Assembly (NCBI GenBank): GCA_021904315.1
Contig: CM038916.1
Location: 13,295,065-13,359,064, forward strand
Length of the DNA: 64,000 bases
Origin: Sphagnum magellanicum
Taxonomy: Eukaryota; Streptophyta; Sphagnopsida; Sphagnales; Sphagnaceae
Direction: 5' to 3'
Below are positions 1 through 10,904 of the stretch, piece after piece. The notes under the pieces were generated by a model, which saw nothing but the letters and a program-made list of their open reading frames with translations, made no database searches and was not told where the DNA came from. Position 1 is the stretch's first letter. Each line of letters starts with the position of its first letter. A program made the position numbers and the translations under genes.

Positions 1-623
1 GGCTCGACACAGGCGACAATCAAAGGTAGCTCCAGAGCAGTGGGTATGATTCTCATCATGCTGCCAGTGCACATAATTGAGCAACCATTTGTTGACAAGG
101 TAGCAGGTGTCAGTTGTAGAGAAAGTTGCAGTTTTAGTCTGATTGAATGACTGGAATTCTTTTCTCAGCTGCTTCTTCTGTAGTCAAGAACTGTTTCTTG
201 AGACACTACCCTTTAAAGTCAATGCTGCTGGTCTGTTGTAGTGTGCTATGAAAAATGCACCTAAATGAAACTCGTCAACTCGGATTGCTGAAAATCACCA
301 TGTTTAGATGGAGGACTGTTGAGATTGAACATTTGTGCCTCATTCTTCAAGCTTTTGTCTCTGTTTCAGATGGTCTCTCGGAACTGTGCACGTGTGCGTG
401 ACTTTGAGTTGTGTCTAAGCCATGGTGACAGGAGGTTTGACAGCAAGAGGTTAGAGATTTGTCAATCATGTCCTTCTATTTGGAGATGCTGGTGATCACT
501 GAGATGAGAGGAACACCTGTATTATAGTTGGAGAAAGATTGACATCAATTTGTTGCAAAGGATGGCAGACACAATCATGTAGTTGACACTACTGGCAACA
601 ATCTGTTTGTGCCATCTATGCAG
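1..623. other. upstream region of the DUF547 gene, no exon resolved
   Basis: I see no convincing coding exon here. The first exon I can place downstream begins in the middle of a codon, so at least one earlier exon carrying the start codon must lie in this stretch or left of the window. A few short ATG-started frames occur here, but none has a matching splice site and phase that I can defend. Confidence 0.4.
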
Positions 624-3600
624 TCCAAGACAGAAACAGGCAAGTAACAAACACAAGGGTCGCCGCTTTTCAGCTGCAAGGGTCCGCCTTGTTGACAAAT
701 TTAGGGATAGACATTCAGTGGAAGAAGAGGTAGGACTTGAACAGCAACTTTGAACCACAAGCTTTTCTGCCTGCAGATCACTGAAGGATTTACTGTCACC
801 TTCTGTTCTCAATAGCAAACCATTTTGTCCTGTTCCAGTGATCTGAAGATACACAGATATCATCAGGGTTGTGTAATCAGAGTCCTAGAGGTGACTCCCT
901 CATATTGATCTAATGCTTTCAAAAGTGAAGGCCAGCTGGTTGGAATTGAGTGGTTCCTCTCTACTGAAATTTCTGATGTTAGTGTGACCTGACAGGATGG
1001 TGAGTCTGAAGGACTTGATGAAAACATAAAAACATTTGAGAGACTGGTACAGCGCTCTGCTTTGGAAGAGGAAGTGAGTAATTCTCTCATCTATGCCCTG
1101 GCACCCCTTGTTTGTCTCTAGGTGTTCTGAAATGAAGGTTATCTTCACAAGCTTGTTGCAGCTTTAATGAGTATAATATTTCAGTTTTGGATTAGTTATC
1201 TCTCTTGAGTGCTAGCCAACATTTTGACTGATTCTTCTTCCCATGGCTTCCAGAAATGTGACAGAAGCTCAGGATGCAGATGTAATGGTTTGTTGAAAAT
1301 ATTGGGTGGACTATAGCTTACTTATCTAAAGCCATCGTTGGGAGCTAACAAAGTCAGTGGGGAGTCATGTCAGTTTGCCAGTGCTATTCATGATGAAGGT
1401 GATGGCCTGACACTTTGTGAGTGACACTCATAAGGTTATGACCGCACCCATCCTTCTTGTGTTTCTTTTGATTTTGGTGAAGTGACAAAAAGGTTTGTTT
1501 CAAATGTTCTAGATTTTTCTCTGCAATCTCGTAGTGTTGTCTTTCTAGAACAGCCTTAGGTGCTTGCCTATTGGTAAACCTTTCCTGTCTTTGTCTCCCT
1601 TGATCTGCACATAAATGAAGGCCTTTTTGTGCAGGTACTATTGTTGCATAAACGTCTAGAGGAGGAATTGGAGTTGCACTCAGTGTTGGAGACTGCTGTG
1701 GCACATGTCCCTGGAACTTTGACCAGCTTTCCGTACCATCTTCCTATTGCTGTGAGAGTCTTATCCAGTGATTGTTGTCCATTTTATAGGAAGAAGATAG
1801 TTCTTTGCCTTATAGCACATGTTCCTCAGTGGCAAAGACTCAATGGGAGTGATTGGGGGGCTATGCAGGCCCAAGAACTCTTGGCAGACATAGCAGTTCT
1901 TGAAGTGGCAGTGTTGAAGCTCAAGGAGAAATCCACAGCCCTGCGAAGCCAATTGGGACAAGAACGGACAGAGCATGAAATAGCTGAGCTTTATAGAGAA
2001 AGATCAGGCCCAATTTTGCAACCCAAGGGGCAAGGCTCTGCTGTTCCACCTCCATCCCCACAACAGATGATCATTTGTGCAGATTCACAGTGTAATCGAC
2101 CTTCTCATGCACTGGTTACGCCAGAGCAACCTGAATTTCTGACTGCCACTAGTGTTCAAGATGATAAAACGTTCCCATGCTCCCCATCACCTGGGCATCT
2201 TTGGAAGGTCAGTCCTTTCGGTTCATGGCCCTTGTATTGTATGTTCATGCTTTTTCCAGATATTTCTGGAATTCTTCAAACCCAAATTTTGCTGATGGGT
2301 GGGCTCTGTGCAGGAGCATCAGTCCAGTTCTCACCACAAAGATCTTTGTTTTGCAATCCCGGATACAGCAGAAGAAGATCAACTATCTTTGTCACATTTG
2401 CAGAATCTGCAGCATCTAAATCCACTCAAAGACAGACAATGCCAGTCAGCAGAGTCATGCCAGCAACTTAAGAATCTTGAAGGAGGCAAGGATCATATTT
2501 CACTGAATGGGGATAATGTACAGTCTTTATTTTCATTCCATGATCGACACTCTATGAAGCCATCAAGTATCAGACACTGTCTCACTCCTACAGGCACAGC
2601 TACTTGTGAATACCGATTGTCTGGTGTACTTCCTGCAGTGTTTGCAGAAGGACCATTGCACTGTCTGCTATCTCCCTCCAGTTCTCAAGAAGAAGAAAAG
2701 TGCATTTTACCTGTGACTACATCTCTAAAGCCTTTACATGTCAAGGATGTGCCCAGTCAATCGCCATCCTCTAACCAGACAGAATTGTGGAGTTTCTCTT
2801 CAGAAGATGATCATATTGGAAGTGGCTTTGGATTGAATACCTTCACTTATGAAGAACAACCTTGGTCACAAAAGGCTGAATCAGCTTCTGTAGATGAGGT
2901 GAGGGACTGCAATTACAAGAAAGAGAGAGGGAATTCAGGTGTCCTGCATTTCATCAGATTGAAACACAGTGTTGACAAAGATGCAGTTTTTGTCTCAAAA
3001 GGGATGCACAAGGAAAATTTGCAGGGGAAGTCAGTTTGATGATTCATTGATGTTTGTTGGTCTCACAGCAGCAATCCATGTACCACACTGCTGTCATGAA
3101 GATCCTAGAGGAAAGGAGGAGGAGATTTCACAAAAGGCATCTTCACCAATCACCAGCACTGGGCCCTGTGAGACACTTGGTATGTGCAACCTCTTCCAGA
3201 AACTTCAGCTGGATGTTGGTGCCTCTGTGTGATGTTACTACACTACATCTGTCAGAGCAAAATTGTTGTCTGCACAATGACAATGTTGCATTTTTGGACA
3301 TTTTATATTTTCACAGGGCTTTAGCCATCTGCTGTGCCCTGTGGCCCAAGTATCTTTGCTGAAGCATTACCACTTTCTCAGAAGGCTGATTGAGAGAATT
3401 ACATAAATGGCTGTGCAGATCAATGGGAATTCAGTTGCAAGGTTATGTCAGCCAGTGCTAGACACTCCTGCAACAGACTCAAATTTTCCTGCCCTGGATC
3501 TGCCACCTTTGTAACTTCGTTGGTTTGGATTGCAGATGGGTTCAGGTCTACAATTTTGTCCAGTAACATCATTAACATGCACAAGGACAGAGGGAGAAGA

Positions 3601-5905
3601 CAGATGGGAACCATCTGACTTAGTCAAGACTCCAAATCAGCTATCGGAGAGAATGGTGCACAGTATGGTTAGCATTTACTGTCATCTTGCAGTTCAAAAT
3701 GTCATTTCTGGAAAATCATCACCATCTGGAAGCATTCATTCTCCAACATCACCTCTCGGGCATCAATCAAACTCTTCTGCATCATCTCTGTCTGAGTCTT
3801 CTTTGGTGTCTTTTGTCCGGAGCCCCCTGGTTGACCTTCGAAATGAGGAGGTGATATTGGCAGATGCCACTCCTGACCCTTTCAAAGTACGAAATAAGAT
3901 ACCTTGGATGGATATTGGTGCTTATGGGCATGTCTTTGAGGTTCCAAGGTTGTCTCTGGATGAAGATCAGCTCAACTATGTGGCTCAGGCTCTACAAGAT
4001 TTTAAGTAAGTGTAACATACATCTCAGCTTGAATCCAAGCAACCTGCACATTCAGAAAAGCAGTGGGTAGAAGCTTTCCTCTTGTTTAACATGTACTGGT
4101 CGTATATTACTGTGAATAGACACTTCCTATGTTGTTAGATATAAGGTGTTATCTTTGATATCTAGAGTGCCATCTGGTGCATTCTCTGTTTGTTTTTTTC
4201 TTCCTCTTTGAGACATGTGGAGTCATAGAGTGGGTGCTGATTGATGCAGGTTACTAGTGGAGCAGCTTGCAAGTGTTGACCCTTCACATCTGTCGCATGA
4301 TGAGAAACTTGCTTTCTGGATCAATCTGTACAACACACTAATGATGGATGTAAGGATATATTGTTTGCTCATTCCTTTCCATCATTGCAAAGATGAAGTC
4401 TGAGATATGGCTGACAGATGCAGTCTGCTTGTATTTATAGCCTCATGTCGAGAATTTTTCTGTAAAATTGGTATCATTGGTCTTATTGTCTTGAAGTTGT
4501 CACTGCGGTCTAGCCTGTGATAGTTTGCCAACATATCTTAGATGGTTGTATGTAATCTTTCTTCAGGGTTATCTTACATATGGGATCCCCCAAAGTGAAC
4601 TCAAATTTTTCTCCCTTCTACAAAAGGTACTTATCAATCCTCTCTGTCTTCAAAAGTCTGTGCCTGTGAAGTGGGCAACATGTCTTCTTTGAACAGTTAT
4701 GTTCTGTCCTACTCAGTCTCACTTGCATGCACAGGTTGCATACACCGTGGGAGGGCATTTGTTCAGTGCAGCTATGATTGAGTACAGTCTATTGAAGTCA
4801 AAATCAAGTGCAACTCATCCTCACATTGTAAGGATTTCTCTTTTTAGTTGCACAATGTTCCTATCAGGATTCAAGATTTACAAATGTCATGAGTTTTTGG
4901 GTGTTAAATGCTGTTAGATCTAAAAGTGGGAGAATAATGTAGTTGACATTTGGAGAAGTTGACTGTGAAAGCACTTTCATGTGGAATCAGATGCTGTCGA
5001 TGGCACTTCACAGGAATAGGTTTACAGAGGCACAAATGAAGTTTGGGATTGATCGGCCAGAGCCCCTGATCAATTTTGCACTCTGCTGTGGAACATGGTC
5101 TGCCCCTATGGTACACAAATTTTTGCCTTTGTTGTTTTGGTTTACTCTTGACCAAGAACTAGTGTCATGCAGGGTTCTCTACATCTTCTTGCAACAGTTT
5201 GTGATTTCACACCCTCACCTTCCTATGAAAATTTAATTGAAAATCTAATAAACATGCAGGTCACATCCTGTTTCTGACATACCTGTTTTGAACATGAAAT
5301 CTTCTTTCATTGGTGCAGTGGAAAAAATAACTCATGTTGAACTGGGTTAAGAAAGGAACATGCAAACAATGTACCTATTGAATGAGACTCAATACTCACC
5401 ATGTGCAGAGATGTGGATTTTCATCATCTCTGCACATGGTATGCTTGGAACTTTCACTTACAAAGGTTACAATGCCGTTGTCTTTGTGCATCTGAAAGTT
5501 GAGTTCTTTTTTCCAGTGCAAGGGCTACAGTTGCTTGAATTGCACATCATTGGGAGATTGGTTGTCATGTTGCAGGTAAGGATTTACACAGCAGAGAAGG
5601 TACACATGGAGCTGGAGGATGCCTTTCACCACTACACTCAAGCGTCTGTTGGCATCTCGACAAGAGGCAAACTTCTAGTACCCAAGCTATTGCAATGTTA
5701 TGCACAGAACTTTGTTGAAGACAGTGACCTCTTAGACTGGATCTGTAACCTTCTGCCAAGCTCCCAAGTGGACATCATTTGCAAGTGCATCCAGCAGCGA
5801 CACCATCACGTTTTTGGTTCTTCAAATATCACCATTGTTCCTTTTAATTTTACTTTCCGATACCTCTTTCATGCTGACATTGTCAGGACACTTATGTCCT
5901 TATGA
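624..5905 (+). CDS. MIP1 leucine-zipper / DUF547 protein (5' end missing)
   Basis: Twelve exons that stay in phase: 624-729, 996-1073, 1635-1751, 1869-2207, 2314-2898, 3069-3179, 3536-4005, 4250-4349, 4567-4626, 4735-4827, 4991-5110, 5576-5905; about 835 residues plus a missing N-terminus. The junction of exons 2 and 3 rebuilds the coiled-coil zipper (ALEEE then VLLLHKRLEEELELHSVLE), and exon 4 continues it with AQELLADIAVLE, as in the ternary-complex-factor MIP1 zipper. Exon 5 is Ser-rich linker. Exons 7-12 hold the DUF547 domain, seen in AFWINLYNTLM, YGIPQSELKFF, AYTVGGHLFSA, EPLINFALCCGTWSAP and the C-terminal FNFTFRYLFHAD. This zipper plus DUF547 pairing is a plant-wide family; its biochemical activity is unknown to me. 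The stop is TGA at 5903-5905. Start unresolved. Confidence 0.88.
5398..5440. repeat. 16-bp perfect inverted repeat in the last intron
   Basis: The arms at 5398-5413 (accatgtgcagagatg) and 5425-5440 are exact reverse complements with an 11-nt loop. They lie in the intron before the final DUF547 exon. The arms are shorter than those of a typical plant microRNA precursor and pairing stops at both ends. Confidence 0.75.
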
Positions 5906-6690
5906 CGGTGTTCCTGACTCTTGAAGAAGAGAACTGAGATTTATTATGTAAGGATTAGGGCTAGCTTTCAGTAATTCTTATTGTGCCATATAGGAGATCA
6001 AATCATCTTGGGGAGATAGAAGATAAGCTCATTTGCATTTAGCAGTTAGAATTGATTGTCCAGCATTTGTAGGGATGCACCTCAGATTTTGATGAAGAGC
6101 AGACTAGGAATAGATCAATAGGAGTTGAGTAGTAGACTGTAGAATAGGAGTCTGTGGGGAGGCTGCCAATAGATGCTAATGTTGTATGCTTTTTTGTTAA
6201 CCCCATGTGTTCCTTACAGTGATGGTTTGTACACTTGGTGGCTTATTCCACCACTACACAAAGAATACAAAAGGTAAGTTATGATCCATTGGTTGTCATG
6301 GGGTGGGTTTATTATTGGGATTGCTGTATTATCTGACTCCTTTTGGAGATCTATTGGTGTTGGAGTATTGAACAGAATCAAACTTGTGGAGGGAGGAAGC
6401 TCAAGAGATTTCATAGGGTCTCCATGGGGACTGCCAACTTCTCAATGATCAGGGTAACTGCTCTGCTCTTGAGATGAACCATTTCCCTAAAGCAGCAACA
6501 AGCAGCAACAAGCACATATTATGCTAGTCAAATTCTTTTCTGAACTTCAAGGCAGTTGCAGAGTTGACATTTAAATGGTGACAAAAGAACACTGAACTGG
6601 AATATGATCGTTTTGAGGATGGATGACAAATGGTGTTTGAGGGAAAGCTGCGGATGGCTCTTGCTGTGTGTGTTAGCAATCTTATATATT
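5906..6690. other. 3' flank and spacer after the DUF547 gene
   Basis: Presumably 3' untranslated sequence then spacer. I see no coding pattern, RNA gene or repeat that I can name in it. Confidence 0.4.
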
Positions 6691-6716
6691 AAAGTTACAT
6701 GTCTGTCTGTCCGTCT

Positions 6717-6746
6717 GTCCGGGCAGTTTCCAGGCACTGCCCGGAC
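6717..6746. repeat. hairpin followed by a T run at the head of a repeat array
   Basis: Arms gtccgggcag (6717-6726) and ctgcccggac (6737-6746) are exact reverse complements around a 10-nt loop, followed at once by a run of T. It is preceded by short tgtctgtctgtccg repeats. In bacteria this would look like a terminator; here it is the first unit of the T-rich tandem array, so I read it as repeat structure. Confidence 0.7.
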
Positions 6747-7144
6747 TTTTTTTTTTTTGGGTTTTGTTTTCTGTGTCAGTTAAACTGCCCGGACCTTTTT
6801 TTTTTGATGGGTTTTGTTTTCTGTGTTAGTTAAATTGCCCGGACCTTTGTTTTTTTTTTTTTTTTGATGGGTTTTGTTTTCTGTGTCAGTTAAACTACTC
6901 GGACCTTTGTTTTTTTTTTTTTTTTTTAATGGGTTTTGTTTTTTGTGTCAGTTAAATTGCTCGGACCTTTGTTTTTTTTTTTTTTTTGATGGGTTTTGTT
7001 TTCTGTGTCAGTTAAACTTCCCGGACCTTCGTGTTTTTTTTTTTTTTTTTTTGATGGGTTTTGTTTTTTGTGTCAGTTAAACTGTTCGGACCTTTGTTTT
7101 TTTTTTTTTTTGATGGGTTTTGTTTTCTGTGTCAGTTAAACTAT
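6737..7144. repeat. about 7 copies of a ~60-bp unit with long T runs
   Basis: Each unit reads cggacctttg, then 10-19 T, then tgatgggttttgtt, ctgtgtcagttaaa and back to the GC-rich cggacc core. Unit starts fall near 6741, 6795, 6839, 6900, 6962, 7021 and 7087, so the spacing is 44-66 bp and varies mostly with the length of the T run. Long Phe-rich frames across it are by-products of the T runs. The array ends at a G-rich stretch (7159-7180). Confidence 0.85.
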
Positions 7145-7589
7145 TTTCGAGCGCAAGAGGGGGGGGGCCCGGGTGGCTAGAGTGGCGTAGCCACGGGTTG
7201 CCCTCACTCGTTATGAAAATGCAAGCATGTTGTCTCAAAGTGTTTACAGTAGGTGGTGGTATACTGGTAGTAGTAAAATAACCTATACGTTGTACTTTGG
7301 ATGTAAAGTACAGCCTTCAATTTGTAGTGTGAAAATGGGTTTGGACTTGTAGGTAGATGGTTAGCAAAAGAGGCAACTACCAGGTAAGTAGGGCCAGAGT
7401 GAACAAGCAGCCACCAATGCACCGGTTGGCTGTTCTGTCCACTGGATGGGTTGCGTGTTTTTTCATTTGATGTTAGATGGAGTTCATCACAATCCATTTC
7501 TTTTCGTTGCTGACCACTGCACTTTTTATTTTGGGGGTTTGTTTTTGGCAGTTTTTTTCTTGGGCCTGACCTCACACATAGCTACCCTA

Positions 7590-8190
7590 CTCACCTTCCT
7601 ACCCTCATAAGTATTGTACCAACCTTGGTACCTTATTAATTATCCCATACTGACATAACTACCTTAATAATTAGTTATCTTACAAACCTAACTACTATAC
7701 TAATTACCTACCCTACAAACCTAGCTACCCTGTGAACTACATACCTTACTAACTTAACTTCCTTATTGACCTAACCATTGTACTAACTACCTACCCTACT
7801 AACTTAGTTACATTACTATTTACCAACCCTATATACACAACCACCCTATTGACATAAGTATTTTACAAACCTAGTCACCTTGATAAGGTAACTTGTTTCT
7901 TACGTACTAACTTGCCTATCTACCTAGTTACTTTGCTAGTGTAACTTTCTTCCTACCTACTAACTTGTCTACCTACATGTTTACCTATTTTAACAACCTA
8001 TTTACTTTGTTCTTTGAACTTCCTTTTTACTTATTAATTTGCTTACTAATTCAACTATTGACCTATATACCTACTTACTTATCTATGCACCCACCTTCTT
8101 ACCTACCATTATGTTCACCTACCTACTTATGTTTTTTACATACCCAAATACTTAATTAATTACCTACTCTTTTTTTTCACCCCCCTAGCC
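7590..8190. repeat. degenerate ACCT/TACC-rich simple repeat
   Basis: The stretch is made of loosely repeated words such as ctacctac, ctaactta and cctaccct on one strand, with almost no G. It is a decayed tetranucleotide array rather than coding DNA. Similar sequence recurs near 29990-30200. Confidence 0.7.
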
Positions 8191-10343
8191 TCTCAATCCT
8201 ACCTATCAATTTATTAAGGTTCGTTTTAATTCATGAATGATGAACATTGGTCCCCATATGTAGTTATTACAAACAATTTATAGTGGAAACAATGTCATAA
8301 TTGCAGCCATTTTTGTTTTTTTGCATTATATAATTTATATACTTTGTATACTTTTTTGGGTTTAGGGCATATATCATTTGGATTTTTAGGGTATGCCTTA
8401 TAATTTAATGTTTAGGAATTTGGTTCATATATATCAAAGCTTAAGGTTTATATTTTAAACTTTGTTCATTGTATTGGTTTTTGATTTTATCACTTGTTTA
8501 AATCTATAACATAATTATGAATCTCCTTTGTTTCCATATGTTCTATAGTTGTTAAAATTCAATATTTCCTAACCCACTTTTGTTTAATTGTAATACTCAT
8601 ATCATATTGTGAAAATTCATTAACCATGAAACGTAAAAATATTTTTAAAATATTTGATTCCCCGCTAATACATCATGAAATTCATGTTTTCAAAATCATT
8701 TATTCACCTTATAGTATGATTTAATATATATAAAAATGAACATAATGGAAAATTAGTCAGATTGATGATACAAAGGGTTAAGGTTTAATGTAAAATTTAC
8801 TATTTAATGTTAGAATTATGGTTTAGGTTTAGAGTTTAAGACATAAATTAATTAACATTTTTTTTACAAGTTTATACTAATTAAAATAAATCTAAAGTGC
8901 ATTTTGGGCAAAATTTTTAAGGCTTAAACATATATAAAACAATGCAATGTCATTTTATTTTATTTTTTAAAAAGTGAAAGAACTGAACTTGGAAATATTA
9001 CCAAGTGGTAATATATATACCTTGAATGCAATTCCCATATTCAAATTTGTTTCGATATAACCCTTAGGTGATTTAGGTAACCTAAGGTATAGACCCAACC
9101 CTAAATGCAATACTCACATGTCGGGTCATTTCGAAATATCCAGTATGTAGTTTGGGTGCCCTTTTAATGAAACGAAAGTTTATATGTAATACTTGCATGC
9201 GTTCATTTTGAAATAATCCATAAGTGATTTAAATAACTTTAGGTGAATAATCAACCTTAAATGCAATACCCACATGTAAGGTCATTTCAAAATAAGTGGT
9301 TTGGGTACCAAAAATATGTTTTTTTATGTACCTAAATTAATTTTATGACAATTAATTATCATGAATAATTATTAAAAATAATGATTTGAATAACTTATCA
9401 ACATAAAAAATGTAATAAAATAATAAATTAAATATCAAATTAGTAATTTGATTTTAAAATCTAAAATTTAATTATTTGAATAATTAAGGTTCAATCAAAT
9501 AATCAGTTAATTAATAATTTAAAAAATGATTTTTTAAATATGATAATCAATCATTTACATTATTTGAAATAATTTTCTAGTAATTCCTTATGACATTATG
9601 TCATTATTTGTTAATACTTAGATTAAATTATTATGTCATATGAATCCCATAAATATTACAATGGAAACCTATATGTAAGTAATGTAAAAGATGTTAAAAA
9701 TCAACAACTATTACAAGACCTATATGCGAGTATCGCAATGGTTATAAAAAATCAGCAATTATTATGAGACTTATATGCGGGTATTACAATGGTTGTAAAA
9801 AAATCAACAACTATTATGAAACCTATATGCGAGTATTGCAAATTTGAAATGGCCTTATGAAAATTATAATAGAAAAGGATGTAGGTATTGCATAATGTTT
9901 GTTTTGATATTTGTAAACCCTAGACAAATTAATGTTACTTATTCATATGGGCCTATTTAAGTTTTGATTCTTACATCTAAATTAGTAATAAAATTATGAA
10001 AAAAAAATAAAAATAAACCATATACCCATCAAACAAGTGTGACTAGTGGAAAATATTATATTGATAAAAGATGTACAAATATGGGTGGATCAAAAAATGT
10101 TAAAGATTATAATGAAAAAAAAGGTTCTTTATAGTATATCAAAAGACCAAAATTCAAAAATTGGGTAGTCCAAAAAATGAAAGGGCTAAAAAAACCTAAA
10201 TAACTATATAAAGTGGGAACCTTAAACCATATCATTATTTATAATCTTGTGTTTAACTCAGTAAGAAGCTTTTGCATTTGTAGCCCTTGTTGCATGACGA
10301 GCAGTGTATAGATGGTAGCGTTGCATTTTAGCCTGAACTGCAT
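8190..10343. other. AT-rich spacer with no gene seen
   Basis: Very AT-rich with frequent stops in all frames. Apart from a short tandem repeat near 9665-9842 and loosely repeated phrases with cacatgt and gtcatttcgaaat near 9100-9300, I see nothing recognisable. Confidence 0.5.
9665..9842. repeat. 3-4 copies of a ~53-bp tandem repeat
   Basis: Repeated phrase acctatatgcgagtattgc, then aatggttataaaaaatca, then acaactattatgag. Copies start near 9669, 9719, 9771 and 9825 and carry scattered substitutions. Confidence 0.75.
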
Positions 10344-10409
10344 TTGCAACAAACTCTTCCTTTATTGTGCCCTAAACCTTATAAATGCCCAAAAACCATC
10401 AAATTAAAG

Positions 10410-10860
10410 CTTAACACCACCAAAGAAGAAGGTGATGACAACAAGCTACCATCACCATTTTCGTTAAAACATCACCATAGAAGAAGAAAATGGCACGTTG
10501 CCACACCATCCTTTTCTTTGTTTTTTTTTCTTCTTAGACACAGAGAAGAAGGCAACGTCAACTTGTTTTTGTCACCTTTTTTGTTCCAACAACACCACAA
10601 AAGAAGACAACGGTGCATTGTCATTGTTTTCTTCTTCTCTAACACAAAAAAGAAGGCAACGATAACAAGTTGTTGTCTTCTTTGTTTGAACACTACCAAA
10701 GAAGAAGGCAATGACAACAAGCTGCCATCGCTTTCTTTGTTACAACAGCAACATAGAAGAAGACGACAACGCATTGCCATTGTCTTCTTGTTCTCTGCAA
10801 CACCATCATAGAAAAAGACGACAGTTCATTGTCATCATCTTCTTCTTCTCAAACAGAAAA
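10410..10860. repeat. degenerate minisatellite of ~50-bp related units
   Basis: Alternating phrases accaaagaagaaggcaatga / caacaagctgccatc and catagaagaagacgacaacg / cattgtcttcttcttctc recur across the stretch. A 155-codon open frame (10344-10811) is made of the translated repeat and shows no domain, so I do not call it a gene. Confidence 0.7.
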
Positions 10861-10904
10861 AGACAAAAGACACAAAAAACAACAAAAAAAAAACCAAGAA
10901 AAGG

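Noticed and set aside
6717..6756. Rho-independent terminator
   Set aside because: Hairpin plus T run fits the shape, but the setting is eukaryotic and the T run belongs to a tandem repeat.
6874..7080. Phe-rich repeated peptide frame
   Set aside because: Produced by T runs in the 60-bp tandem array.
6500..8200. CRISPR array or bacterial insert
   Set aside because: Repeats vary in length, lack uniform spacers and sit in plant DNA; no cas genes or bacterial gene layout.
10344..10811. 155-codon open frame, Lys/His/Arg/Phe-rich
   Set aside because: It is the translation of a ~50-bp minisatellite in one frame; other frames are open too and there is no domain.
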